This document shows positions 32,721 through 40,697 of a stretch of 42,121 bases of DNA, in pieces (the first letter of the stretch is position 1; every line of letters starts with the position of its first letter). Below the pieces are notes generated by a model that had not been told where the DNA came from, ran no database searches, and saw only the letters and a list, made by a program, of their open reading frames with translations. Source of the DNA: JAWCLZ01 sp037443105 (GTDB lineage: Archaea > Halobacteriota > JAWCLZ01); assembly GCA_037443105.1 (NCBI GenBank), contig JBBIOZ010000002.1, positions 1-42,121 on the forward strand, read 5' to 3'. Position numbers and translations under genes: made by a program.

Positions 32721-34049
32721 TTAGAGCTTGTAGCGTTTCAGCAATTTATGGATTGGAAATTTCCCGCCCCTCAGTCCCTTGAATGCCTGTTGCATGGTGC
32801 GATGGTACTTCAATAGCTCTTTCACATCCTCTGGTCTAGTTCCAGATCCTCGTGCCACTCTCTTTATCCTGGAGCTATCCATAATCCTAGGGTCGAGCAT
32901 TTCCTCCTCGGTCATTGAACCCATTATAACTTTGAAACGCTTCAGCTTTTCCTTTGTTATTTCAAATTGCTCCTCGCTTATATCCAAGCCCAAGCCGCCA
33001 AGTGGCAGCATTGATAGCACCTGCTTCAGCGGTCCCATTTTGCTAACTGCCTCGAGCTGCTTGTAAACATCCTTTAAGGTGAATTTTCCCCTCATTATCG
33101 CTTCTAAGTTTATATCTTCCTCTATTCTAGCTTCTTTGGCTTTTTCAACCAGCGATTTGAGATCTCCCATTCCAAGCAGCCTTGATATAAAGCGATCGCT
33201 TTCAAAACGCTCCAGATCATCGAGATGCTCGCCTGTGCCTATGAATACAACTGGTACATTTATCTCTGAGCATGCAGATAGTGCACCGCCGCCTTTAGCG
33301 GTGCCATCGAGCTTGGTTATTATTATACCTGTTATTCCAATTGCTTCATCGAATGCTTTTGCTTGAGGGGCTGCCTGCTGGCCAATCGCGGCATCCATCA
33401 CGAGATATTTTTGCTCAGCGTTTATCGCTCGCTGTATCTCCACCATTTCCTTAATCAAATCGCTCTCAAGAGCGTGCCTTCCGCAGGTGTCAATTATCTT
33501 GACATCTACCTTTTCCAAGACTTTCAATCCACTCGTGACAATCGCCACGGCATCTTTACCGTCTCTCTCGCCATAAAATTGAACTCCAATTTTTTCGCAG
33601 AGCTGCTTCAATTGCTCGTATGCTCCCGGTCGAAATGTATCAGCGCAGATCACGCCTACTTTCAAACCTTTTCGTTGGTAGTAGCGCGCCAGCTTGGCGA
33701 CCGTTGTTGTTTTTCCACTTCCCTGCAATCCCACGAGCAATATTTTTTGAGGCTCGAGTTTGATTTCCGAGCTTTTGCCCAGTATAGCGACCAACTCTTG
33801 ATAAACGATGTTTATAATATGCTCTCTCGGATTAACCCCTGGCTTGGGTTCTTCTTTCAGACTCCTCTCTTTTATTCTTGAGGATAGCCTCATAACAAGC
33901 TTTACATTTACATCTGCCTGTAAAAGCGCGCGTTGGATATCCTTCACTAGTTCATTGACCGCGCCTTCGTCAACTCGAGCTGCACCAGCAAATTTTTTCA
34001 GCGCGCTTTTAATCGAGCTTCCAAGGCTATCGAATACCATCTGCTTCAT
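32721..34049 (-). CDS. srp54: Signal recognition particle protein SRP54
   Basis: SRP54 binds 7S RNA and signal peptides and docks with FtsY as a GTPase. The N domain (about residues 1-95) precedes the G domain with ILLVGLQGSGKTTTVAKLAR near 104-122, ICADTFRPGAYEQLK, IDTCGRH and TKLDGTAKGGGALS. The methionine-rich M domain (about 300-442) has RIKRVARGSGTRPEDVKELL, the RNA-binding helix-turn-helix. The 442-residue length is normal. A TATA box at 34065-34073 sits about 20-25 bases before the ATG, giving a leaderless transcript. Confidence 0.97.
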   Translation of the reverse strand: MKQMVFDSLGSSIKSALKKFAGAARVDEGAVNELVKDIQRALLQADVNVKLVMRLSSRIKERSLKEEPKPGVNPREHIINIVYQELVAILGKSSEIKLEPQKILLVGLQGSGKTTTVAKLARYYQRKGLKVGVICADTFRPGAYEQLKQLCEKIGVQFYGERDGKDAVAIVTSGLKVLEKVDVKIIDTCGRHALESDLIKEMVEIQRAINAEQKYLVMDAAIGQQAAPQAKAFDEAIGITGIIITKLDGTAKGGGALSACSEINVPVVFIGTGEHLDDLERFESDRFISRLLGMGDLKSLVEKAKEARIEEDINLEAIMRGKFTLKDVYKQLEAVSKMGPLKQVLSMLPLGGLGLDISEEQFEITKEKLKRFKVIMGSMTEEEMLDPRIMDSSRIKRVARGSGTRPEDVKELLKYHRTMQQAFKGLRGGKFPIHKLLKRYKL

Positions 34050-34064
34050 CTATGATCAGTATCA

Positions 34065-34073
34065 ATTTAAATA
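34065..34073 (-). promoter_or_regulatory. TATA box for srp54
   Basis: The minus strand reads AATATTTAAATT here, about 20-25 bases before the ATG at 34049. Confidence 0.5.
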
Positions 34074-34170
34074 TTTGCTCAATCATTATTTTTATATAAA
34101 CAACCAAAAAATCTTAAATTTTTGATATTATAACCAAATATTTATCTATATGTTGTGCATTATTATTATA

Positions 34171-34326
34171 ATGGTGGATAAATTGATTGAACTGGTATAT
34201 GTTCAAGCACCCTTTACAAAGGACGATATAGAACAATTAAAGAAAAAAACTGGAGCGAGCGATACCAAGAAAGCACTGCAAATCGCAGTTGACCACTACA
34301 TTAACTGCGACATCATCGCAAGATAA
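34171..34326 (+). CDS. DUF5371-like small protein (51 aa)
   Basis: The gene encodes MVDKLIELVYVQAPFTKDD followed by EQLKKKTGASDTKKALQIAV and HYINC. This strand-helix-helix pattern with KKKTGxSxTKxAL resembles DUF5371 and ribbon-helix-helix-like small archaeal proteins. A DNA-binding role through a ribbon-helix-helix is plausible but unproven. A TATA element (34136-34146, AAATATTTATC) precedes the ATG by about 30 bases. The stop is one base from the end of a zinc-ribbon gene on the other strand. Confidence 0.7.
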   Translation: MVDKLIELVYVQAPFTKDDIEQLKKKTGASDTKKALQIAVDHYINCDIIAR

Positions 34327-34327
34327 A

Positions 34328-34486
34328 TCATTTCTTCATCTCAGTTATCTCATTTTTATCAGGTGTTGCCCCGCATTTCTTGCACCAGTATCCAATCCCG
34401 GGCTCAGGCGTGCTTCGAGCTATAACTTCTACTTCCCCTCCACATCCTATATGGTATTTTTTAATACCTTTATGATATTTTCCCAT
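34328..34486 (-). CDS. Small zinc-ribbon protein (52 aa)
   Basis: The protein starts MGKYHKGIKKYHIGCGGEV and contains CKKCG near residues 34-38. Together with H12, C14 and the later cysteines it would form one zinc site. Comparable small archaeal zinc proteins are of unknown function. I chose the ATG at 34486; a codon 12 residues upstream (34522) would add a less conserved start. It lies between DUF5371 and the divergent rqcH. Confidence 0.7.
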   Translation of the reverse strand: MGKYHKGIKKYHIGCGGEVEVIARSTPEPGIGYWCKKCGATPDKNEITEMKK

Positions 34487-34540
34487 TTTTACTATTATTT
34501 TATTGAAATAACCTAGATTCAAGTTTTCGATTTATGCTGA

Positions 34541-34549
34541 AAATATAAA
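34541..34549 (+). promoter_or_regulatory. TATA box for rqcH
   Basis: AAATATAAA is found about 25-30 bases before the ATG at 34575, so transcription would begin near the start codon. Confidence 0.5.
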
Positions 34550-34574
34550 TTTCTCTTTCTGCATAGATAGAACT

Positions 34575-36548
34575 ATGAAACAGAGCATGTCCAGCATTGA
34601 TGTCTCAGCAGCTGTGAGGGAACTTCAATCTCTCATTGGAGCTAGGATCGATAAAGTGTATCAGCATACCTATGATGAAATTCGCTTGCAATTATACGCT
34701 AGAGCTGCCGGGCGAAGCGACCTAGTAATTGAAGCCGGGAAGAGACTCCATCTGACAGCTTATCCACGTGCAAGTCCCAAAACTCCTTCGAGTTTTGCAA
34801 TGCTGCTCAGAAAACACATCTCAGGTGGGAGAATCGCTGAGATAAAGCAGCATGACTTTGACCGCGTAATTGAAATTGCTATAGAGCGCGGCGGGAAAAA
34901 GAATTATTTGATAATAGAACTATTTTCCAAGGGCAATGTAATACTGCTGGATGAAAATCGAAAGATAATCCTGCCTCTGCATTCAATGAGTTTTCAAAAT
35001 CGCGAGGTTAAGCAGGGCAGAGAATATGAGTATCCCCCTCCTCAGCTAAATCCACTTGAATTGAAAAAAAGCGATCTAGAGCAGTTGCTCAAGCAGTCGG
35101 AAAGAGATTTAGTGCGTACTCTAGCCTCTCGCTTAAATTTAGGCGGACTCTACGCTGAAGAGGTCTGCTTGAGAGCAGATTTGGATAAAGCAAAGGCTGC
35201 AAAAACTCTAGGGGTTGATGAATTAGAGAGATTATTTAACACTATACGGGAGCTCCTCACTCTGCTTATCGAAGGCAAGTTCAAACCGCATATAGTAATA
35301 AAAGATGGCATAGAAATTGATGTCTTGCCATTGGAGCTTTTGCAGTATAGAGAATACGAAAAGAAATATCATCCTACCTTCAATGCAGCACTCGATGAAT
35401 ACTTCACCAAACTAGCGATGAAAAAAATAGAGGCTGAAGCGAAAAGAACCAAAGAGGAAGAGCTTTCAATTTTAAAGAGAATGCTTGACCAGCAGGAGGA
35501 AGCTATTAAGAGACTGCTGGAAGAAGAGAAACAGTGTATAGAGAAAGGGGAGTTAATCTACTCTAACTATGAGGCAATTGAGGCGCTTTTGTCACAAATT
35601 AAAGAGGCAAGAAGGAAAAAAATAGATTGGGAGGAAATAAAACGCACTTTTACTAAGGTCAAGGGTGTGAAACAAGCGGAGGAAGAAATAGTAATCGAGC
35701 TTGAAGGCAGAGAGATCGAGCTAAACATCAACTATTCACTGCCTCAAAATGCCTCGAAATACTATGAGCAAGCGAAGAAAATCAGAGAGAAACGCGAAGG
35801 AGCTGAAGCTGCGCTAGCTGATACTAAGAAGAAAATAGCTGAAGAAGAAGCCCGCGAGGAAATACTTGAAATCGATCTAGTTCCAAGGCGAAGGATAAAA
35901 AGGAAGAAGCACTGGTATGATGGATTCAGATGGTTCATTTCTTCAGATGGCTACTTAATCGTGGGAGGGAGAGACGCAGAAACAAATGAAGAACTGGTTA
36001 AAAAATACATGCAAAAGGAGGACCTCTTCTTCCACGCTCAAGTACACGGAGCACCAGCCGTACTTGTGAAAACAGAAGGCAGAGAAGTACCTGAAAGTAC
36101 ACTGCGAGAAGCAGCGCAGTTCTCAGTTTCATATTCAAATGTATGGAAGGCAAAGCAATTTGCTGGGGACTGCTACTGGGTTAGGCCAGATCAAGTATCA
36201 AAAACACCTGAATCGGGGGAGTATATCACTAAGGGCGCGTTCGTTATAAGAGGTGAGCGCAACTACTTCTATGACATAGCAGTGGGAATTGCAATCGGAG
36301 TGGAAATCGATGAAGAAACTAGAATTATAGCTGGACCGCCGAGCGCAGTTAAAGCAAAATCGAAATACTATGTAGAGCTGCTTCCGGGAGATATGGATCA
36401 AAATGAAGCAGCCAAGAAGATTGCTGCAATGCTACTGCAGATCGCTAGAGAAGAAGACAGGCACATTGTAAAAGCAATCGCAACCCCTGATGAAATCGCT
36501 AGATTTTTACCTCCTGGGGAGATAGAGATTGTCGGGCGTAAGCATTAA
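34575..36548 (+). CDS. rqcH: Ribosome-associated quality control protein RqcH (NFACT)
   Basis: RqcH binds stalled 50S-peptidyl-tRNA complexes and, with Ala-tRNA, adds C-terminal alanine tails that mark nascent chains. The NFACT-N region has SSFAMLLRKHISGGRIAEIK near residues 74-93 and the tRNA-contacting Asp-Arg pair in HDFDRVIEIAI near 95-105. Coiled-coil segments span about 275-355 and 395-435. The NFACT-R (DUF814) domain begins near 450 (WYDGFRWFISSDGYLIVGGR) and includes EDLFFHAQVHGAPAVLVK. At 657 residues it is complete. It is transcribed from its own TATA box. Sua5 on the other strand overlaps its end by four bases. Confidence 0.94.
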   Translation: MKQSMSSIDVSAAVRELQSLIGARIDKVYQHTYDEIRLQLYARAAGRSDLVIEAGKRLHLTAYPRASPKTPSSFAMLLRKHISGGRIAEIKQHDFDRVIEIAIERGGKKNYLIIELFSKGNVILLDENRKIILPLHSMSFQNREVKQGREYEYPPPQLNPLELKKSDLEQLLKQSERDLVRTLASRLNLGGLYAEEVCLRADLDKAKAAKTLGVDELERLFNTIRELLTLLIEGKFKPHIVIKDGIEIDVLPLELLQYREYEKKYHPTFNAALDEYFTKLAMKKIEAEAKRTKEEELSILKRMLDQQEEAIKRLLEEEKQCIEKGELIYSNYEAIEALLSQIKEARRKKIDWEEIKRTFTKVKGVKQAEEEIVIELEGREIELNINYSLPQNASKYYEQAKKIREKREGAEAALADTKKKIAEEEAREEILEIDLVPRRRIKRKKHWYDGFRWFISSDGYLIVGGRDAETNEELVKKYMQKEDLFFHAQVHGAPAVLVKTEGREVPESTLREAAQFSVSYSNVWKAKQFAGDCYWVRPDQVSKTPESGEYITKGAFVIRGERNYFYDIAVGIAIGVEIDEETRIIAGPPSAVKAKSKYYVELLPGDMDQNEAAKKIAAMLLQIAREEDRHIVKAIATPDEIARFLPPGEIEIVGRKH

Positions 36549-37129
36549 ATGCTCTCTAAGAATTCCTGTACCTCCTTTGACTTTGGTCCCACTCTAACAA
36601 TCTTTTTATTTATCAGATCGACAATGGTTGAAGCTTGACCATACCGACACGCTCCACCATCTATCAAAAAATCTGCTTTCACCCTCACCTCTTCCACACT
36701 CCTAGGAGCAGGCTCGCCTGAGATATTCGCACTGGTGGAAGTAATTGGCTTGCCAAATGCAGAGATTAACTCCAGCGCAATCTTGTGATCTGGGAATCGA
36801 ATTCCAACTACCTTTGAGCCTGAAGTAACCAAGTCAGGCACAGCTGGTTTTTTCAGCAGCAAAATAGTTACAGGACCGGGAAGAAATTTGGCAATGAAAT
36901 CCCAAGCCGCTTCATCCACATATGCGATTTCTTGGAGCATTTCAAAAGAAGATACAGCGATGGAAAGCGGCTCTTGAGCTGCACGCTTTTTAATCTCAAA
37001 AACTTTTCTCACCGCATTGAGTGAAAAAGCATTGCCTCCCAGCCCATAGACCGTTTCAGTTGGATAGATGACAACTCCATCTTTATTTAAAACTTCCACT
37101 GCTTTCTCAATTATCTCCACGGCATCCAT
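36545..37129 (-). CDS. sua5: Threonylcarbamoyl-AMP synthase (Sua5/YwlC)
   Basis: The enzyme makes threonylcarbamoyl-AMP from threonine, bicarbonate and ATP, for t6A37 in ANN-decoding tRNAs. The YrdC-domain motifs are YPTETVYGLGGNA near residues 21-33, KKRAAQEPLSIAVS near 45-58, PGPVTILLLKKP and STSANISGEPAPRS. It ends near 194 residues and lacks the extra Sua5 C-terminal domain, so it is of the short YwlC/TsaC type. I chose the ATG at 37129 (MDAVEIIEKAVE); a frame extending to 37171 would overlap the MBF1 coding end. It sits 10 bases downstream of MBF1 in one operon. Confidence 0.92.
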   Translation of the reverse strand: MDAVEIIEKAVEVLNKDGVVIYPTETVYGLGGNAFSLNAVRKVFEIKKRAAQEPLSIAVSSFEMLQEIAYVDEAAWDFIAKFLPGPVTILLLKKPAVPDLVTSGSKVVGIRFPDHKIALELISAFGKPITSTSANISGEPAPRSVEEVRVKADFLIDGGACRYGQASTIVDLINKKIVRVGPKSKEVQEFLESI

Positions 37130-37139
37130 GGCATTCACG

Positions 37140-37619
37140 CTATTTCTTCTTCTTGACAGTAACAACATCACCCAAGGTTAATTCCCTAGCATGCCTCTGC
37201 TTCCTTATCTCAGCTTCCACTTCCACAGGCTGAATTAGCTTTATCTCCAGCACTCTCTCCAGTTTCTTTCTCACCTCTTCCTCCAGCATCAGTTCCTGGC
37301 GCTCGATCTTCTTGATCACATTTACCTTTTCAAGAATTCTTCGAGCGAGTTCCTCCTGAGTCCAACCGCGCTTCTCTCTCTCCTTTCGAATTATCTCTCC
37401 ATAATTTGGCACAACCGCGACCATTTCATCGAAGATATCCTTGCGTTTAATTGATTTAACAGCAGCTGCACTTCCCACGATTTGCGTGCTTTGCATCTTC
37501 CCCTTCTCCACCGGCGTGCCAAATCGAGAGCAATTGCTGCACGCATTCAACTCGCTACCTTCAACCTTTATATAGAGGGGCTTGCCCTTAATCTCAGCAC
37601 CGCAAATTTCACACTGCAT
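37140..37619 (-). CDS. mbf1: Archaeal multiprotein bridging factor 1 (aMBF1)
   Basis: aMBF1 is a zinc-ribbon plus helix-turn-helix protein that associates with ribosomes. The N-terminal ribbon is MQCEICGAEIKGKPL with a second pair CSNC near residues 25-28. The HTH (Cro/CI type) is about 70-125 with REKRGWTQEELARRILEKVN. The end has the MBF1 phrase LTLGDVVTVKKKK. The start is the ATG at 37619: it begins the zinc ribbon and lies about 27 bases from a TATA box (37642-37649). A longer frame upstream encodes a non-conserved hydrophobic segment. Confidence 0.94.
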   Translation of the reverse strand: MQCEICGAEIKGKPLYIKVEGSELNACSNCSRFGTPVEKGKMQSTQIVGSAAAVKSIKRKDIFDEMVAVVPNYGEIIRKEREKRGWTQEELARRILEKVNVIKKIERQELMLEEEVRKKLERVLEIKLIQPVEVEAEIRKQRHARELTLGDVVTVKKKK

Positions 37620-37641
37620 GGTATAATTGTAAAACCTAAAG

Positions 37642-37649
37642 TTATATAT
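37642..37649 (-). promoter_or_regulatory. TATA box for mbf1-sua5
   Basis: The minus strand reads GATATATAAC, about 25-30 bases upstream of the ATG of mbf1. Confidence 0.5.
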
Positions 37650-37657
37650 CACTATGG

Positions 37658-37666
37658 ATTTAATAG
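37658..37666 (+). promoter_or_regulatory. Possible TATA box for PAN
   Basis: GGATTTAATAG lies about 50 bases before the TTG start of PAN, with GGAAGTGAT as ribosome site between them. It abuts the mbf1 TATA, so the divergent promoters share about 90 bases. Confidence 0.35.
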
Positions 37667-37712
37667 AATTATGTAAAATGTAAAACAAAAAAACCATTGG
37701 AAGTGATGATAA

Positions 37713-38966
37713 TTGACAGCTGGCGATGAGCAAGGCGATATTGAAGCACAGGAGGAAATAGTAGCCTCCCAAGATGAATTTTTCAAATATCTCTTAGACC
37801 GAGTACGCTTGCTTGAAGAACGCAATGCGCGGCTGAAGGAGGAGATAAAGCGCATTGAAAATGAGAAGCGCAACTCAGAGAACAAGCGGGTAAAATTTGA
37901 GCGAGAGGTACGCAAGTTGAGAAGCGAGCTCGAGCGTTTAAGAGTACCACCGCTTGTGGTTGGCACGATTCAAGATGTACTCAGCGACGATAAAGTGGTG
38001 ATCAAAAGCAGCACAGGTCCGAAGTTCGTTGTAAGCGCCTCCCAGTTCATTGAGAGTAAAAAATTAACTGCAGGTGCTAGAGTTGCATTGAACCAGCAAA
38101 CCCTTGCAATCGTCAGCGTATTACCATCGCCCAAAGATCCAATGGTTTATGGAATGGAAATCATAGAATCGCCAGATGTGGACTATGAAGATATAGGTGG
38201 ACTTGATGCGCAGATTCAAGAGCTGAGGGAAACAGTTGAATTGCCATTGATAAAGCCAGAGGCATTTAAAAAAATAGGTATAGAGCCTCCCAAGGGGATA
38301 CTGCTTTACGGGCCACCTGGCACCGGGAAAACACTCTTAGCTAAAGCAGTTGCGCGAAGAACCAAGGCAACCTTTATACGCGTCGTAGGCTCAGAGCTCG
38401 TGCAGAAATATATTGGAGAGGGGGCTCGCTTGGTGCGCGAGCTTTTTGAAATGGCAAGGGAGAAATCACCCAGTATAGTATTCATCGATGAACTCGATGC
38501 GATTGGTGCAAAGCGACTTGAATCCGCGACCTCGGGTGATCGAGAGGTGCAGCGCACGCTGATGCAATTGCTCAGCGAAATGGACGGATTCGATCCAAGG
38601 GGGGATGTTAAGCTGATAGGCGCAACCAATAGACCTGATATACTTGATCCAGCTTTACTGCGCCCGGGAAGATTTGACCGCATGATCGAAATACCCATGC
38701 CAAATTTTGCAGCGAGAGTGCAGATCTTCAAGATACATACGAGGAAGATGAACCTAGCGGAGGAAATCAACTTTGAGCGCCTTGCTTCAATGACCGATGG
38801 AGCCACTGGTGCAGATATAAAGGCAATTGCTATGGAGGCGGGGATGTTTGCAATTCGTGCAGATCGCGATTCGGTTACAATGCAAGATTTTGAGGCAGCG
38901 ATTAAAAAGGTAATGGGCCAGGAGGAGGCAGAGGCTCAAAAAGGCGTGGGAATGATGTTCGCATAG
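37713..38966 (+). CDS. pan: Proteasome-activating nucleotidase (PAN)
   Basis: PAN is the hexameric AAA+ unfoldase that feeds substrates to the 20S proteasome. A coiled coil covers about residues 20-78. An OB-like domain (80-150) precedes the AAA core, with Walker A GPPGTGKT near 200-207, Walker B IVFIDELDAIG near 256-266 and arginine-finger region LLRPGRFDRM. At 417 residues it is complete. The C-terminus is GVGMMFA, not the canonical HbYX (for example LYR) that opens the proteasome gate; M-F-A has Phe in place of Tyr. The start is TTG. A T run after the stop could end transcription. Confidence 0.95.
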   Translation: MTAGDEQGDIEAQEEIVASQDEFFKYLLDRVRLLEERNARLKEEIKRIENEKRNSENKRVKFEREVRKLRSELERLRVPPLVVGTIQDVLSDDKVVIKSSTGPKFVVSASQFIESKKLTAGARVALNQQTLAIVSVLPSPKDPMVYGMEIIESPDVDYEDIGGLDAQIQELRETVELPLIKPEAFKKIGIEPPKGILLYGPPGTGKTLLAKAVARRTKATFIRVVGSELVQKYIGEGARLVRELFEMAREKSPSIVFIDELDAIGAKRLESATSGDREVQRTLMQLLSEMDGFDPRGDVKLIGATNRPDILDPALLRPGRFDRMIEIPMPNFAARVQIFKIHTRKMNLAEEINFERLASMTDGATGADIKAIAMEAGMFAIRADRDSVTMQDFEAAIKKVMGQEEAEAQKGVGMMFA

Positions 38967-38967
38967 C

Positions 38968-38974
38968 TTTTTTT
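38968..38974 (+). terminator. T-run terminator after PAN
   Basis: Seven T residues directly follow the PAN stop, with more T-rich sequence after. This is the usual form of archaeal intrinsic termination, which needs no hairpin. Confidence 0.5.
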
Positions 38975-38992
38975 AATCGTATTTTTGGTTGG

Positions 38993-39000
38993 TTTTATAT
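38993..39000 (+). promoter_or_regulatory. TATA box for DNA ligase
   Basis: TTTTATAT lies about 30 bases upstream of the ATG at 39027. It suggests a leaderless transcript. Confidence 0.45.
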
Positions 39001-39026
39001 GATGTGAAGTCGTTATAAAAGAATAA

Positions 39027-40676
39027 ATGAAGTATCTTGAATTGATAGAAGTACTTGAAAGAATCGCTAAAATCACTAGCAAAAATGAAAAAGTGGCAAT
39101 AATCTCAGACCTCTTGAAAAAATCTGCTAAACAGGAACTTAAAATTGTCACTAGATTGCTTATAGGCAAAGTATTTCCCGAATATGACTCAAGAGAGCTT
39201 GGAATTTCAACAGCAACCATTAGCAAAGTTTTAAATGAGATAACTGGCAAAACTCAGCTTGAGCTTATTCAGCTTCACAAACAAACTGGCGATCTTGGTG
39301 GCGCTGCTGAAATTGCACTTGGCTCAAAGCGGCAATTTCCCATCCTGGAGGAGGCGCTTGAAGTCGACGAGGTATACTCAGCAATAGAGGAAATAGCGGA
39401 GATAAAAGGCGAGGACAGTTTCGTGAGGATGTCAAATGTATTGAAGGGCTTGCTACTTCGAGCCTCGCCAGTTGAGGCAAAATATTTGATTAGAACCTTG
39501 CTGGGTAATATTCAAGCTGGCTTCTCTCAAGGTCTAATGGAAGATGCAATTGCTCGAGCATTTGGAGTTTCAAAGGCAAAGCTGGAGCGCGCTTTAATGT
39601 ATCTGCCTGATGTTGGAGAAATCGCAGCTATAGCACAGCAGGGGGATAAAGCGTTAGATAAAGTGGATATCGAGCTGCTTAGACCAGTGAGGCCCATGCT
39701 TGCCTCTCATGCTTCCAGTCTCGAGGAGATCTTTGAAGAGTTTAAGGAATTCGCACTGGAGATAAAATATGATGGCATAAGGGTGCAGGCGCATAAGAAA
39801 GATGAGGAAATCAAGATTTTCACCCGCAGGCTCAGGGATATAACTTCAGCTGTTCCGGATCTCGTTGAAAAGCTCAAGCAAATAAAGGCTGAGAACTTCA
39901 TCCTCGAGGGCGAACTCATTGCCGTGAAAGAGGGCAGGCTACTGCCATTTCAAGAGCTGGTGAAGCGCATACAGAGAAAATATGAGATTGAGAGAATGAG
40001 CAAAGCAATACCGCTGAATTTTCTGGCTTTCGATGTTTTATATCTAAATGGTGCAAATTTAACCAAAATGAAATATAAATTTAGATATGCCATTCTCGAA
40101 GACCTTTTGAACAGAAGCGGGATTGAACGAGCAGAGAGGATCGTGGCCTCGAATATAGAAGAAGCTAGAGCCTTTTTTGAAAGAGCTCGAATCATGGGAC
40201 ACGAGGGACTCATGGCGAAGGATATGAATGCTCCATATTCGCCAGGTACAAGGGGAAGGAAGATGCTGAAGTTGAAAAGCTTTCTTGATACTCTAGATGT
40301 TGCTATATTAGCAGCGGAATATGGAGAGGGAAGGAAGCATGATTTTTTGAGTAGATATTTCGTAGGTGCGAAGAGTGGCGATGAATTCGTGGTTATTGGG
40401 AAGGTTTCCTCAGGTCTGAGCGATGAAGAACTTGAATGGATAACTGAAGAGCTGCGTAAAGATGCAGTTGAAGAAATTGGAAGATTGGTGAAGGTAAAAC
40501 CCAGAATTGTTTTAGAAGTTGCCTTTGATGAAATACAGAGGGGAGAAAGCTATCCCTCAGGCTACGCCCTTCGATTCCCTAGGGTTATCAGGATTCGAGA
40601 TGATAAGGAAGTCGATGAAGTTGACTCAGTGGATAGAATCAAAGAGCTATATGAATGCGGGTTAATTAAAAGTTAG
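39027..40676 (+). CDS. lig: ATP-dependent DNA ligase
   Basis: The ligase seals nicks in replication and repair. The N-terminal DNA-binding domain covers about residues 1-215. Motif I EIKYDGIR holds the adenylated Lys247, and the adenylation domain includes FILEGELIAVKEG and LNFLAFDVLYLNG. The C-terminal OB domain starts near 420 with VAILAAEYGEGRKHDFLSRY. The 549-residue length is normal for archaeal ligase B-type. It has its own promoter and converges with the thermosome gene, with a 21-base gap. Confidence 0.96.
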   Translation: MKYLELIEVLERIAKITSKNEKVAIISDLLKKSAKQELKIVTRLLIGKVFPEYDSRELGISTATISKVLNEITGKTQLELIQLHKQTGDLGGAAEIALGSKRQFPILEEALEVDEVYSAIEEIAEIKGEDSFVRMSNVLKGLLLRASPVEAKYLIRTLLGNIQAGFSQGLMEDAIARAFGVSKAKLERALMYLPDVGEIAAIAQQGDKALDKVDIELLRPVRPMLASHASSLEEIFEEFKEFALEIKYDGIRVQAHKKDEEIKIFTRRLRDITSAVPDLVEKLKQIKAENFILEGELIAVKEGRLLPFQELVKRIQRKYEIERMSKAIPLNFLAFDVLYLNGANLTKMKYKFRYAILEDLLNRSGIERAERIVASNIEEARAFFERARIMGHEGLMAKDMNAPYSPGTRGRKMLKLKSFLDTLDVAILAAEYGEGRKHDFLSRYFVGAKSGDEFVVIGKVSSGLSDEELEWITEELRKDAVEEIGRLVKVKPRIVLEVAFDEIQRGESYPSGYALRFPRVIRIRDDKEVDEVDSVDRIKELYECGLIKS

Positions 40677-40682
40677 GTTATT

Positions 40683-40690
40683 AAAAAAAA
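40683..40690 (-). terminator. T-run terminator for the thermosome gene
   Basis: On the minus strand eight T residues occur 7 bases after the thermosome stop, in the gap shared with the ligase gene. Confidence 0.5.
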
Positions 40691-40697
40691 TTAAAGG

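Noticed and set aside
37620..37772. Longer N-terminus for MBF1 with a hydrophobic segment
   Set aside because: The conserved zinc ribbon begins at the internal ATG, a TATA box lies at the right distance before it, and the extension overlaps the PAN promoter and start.
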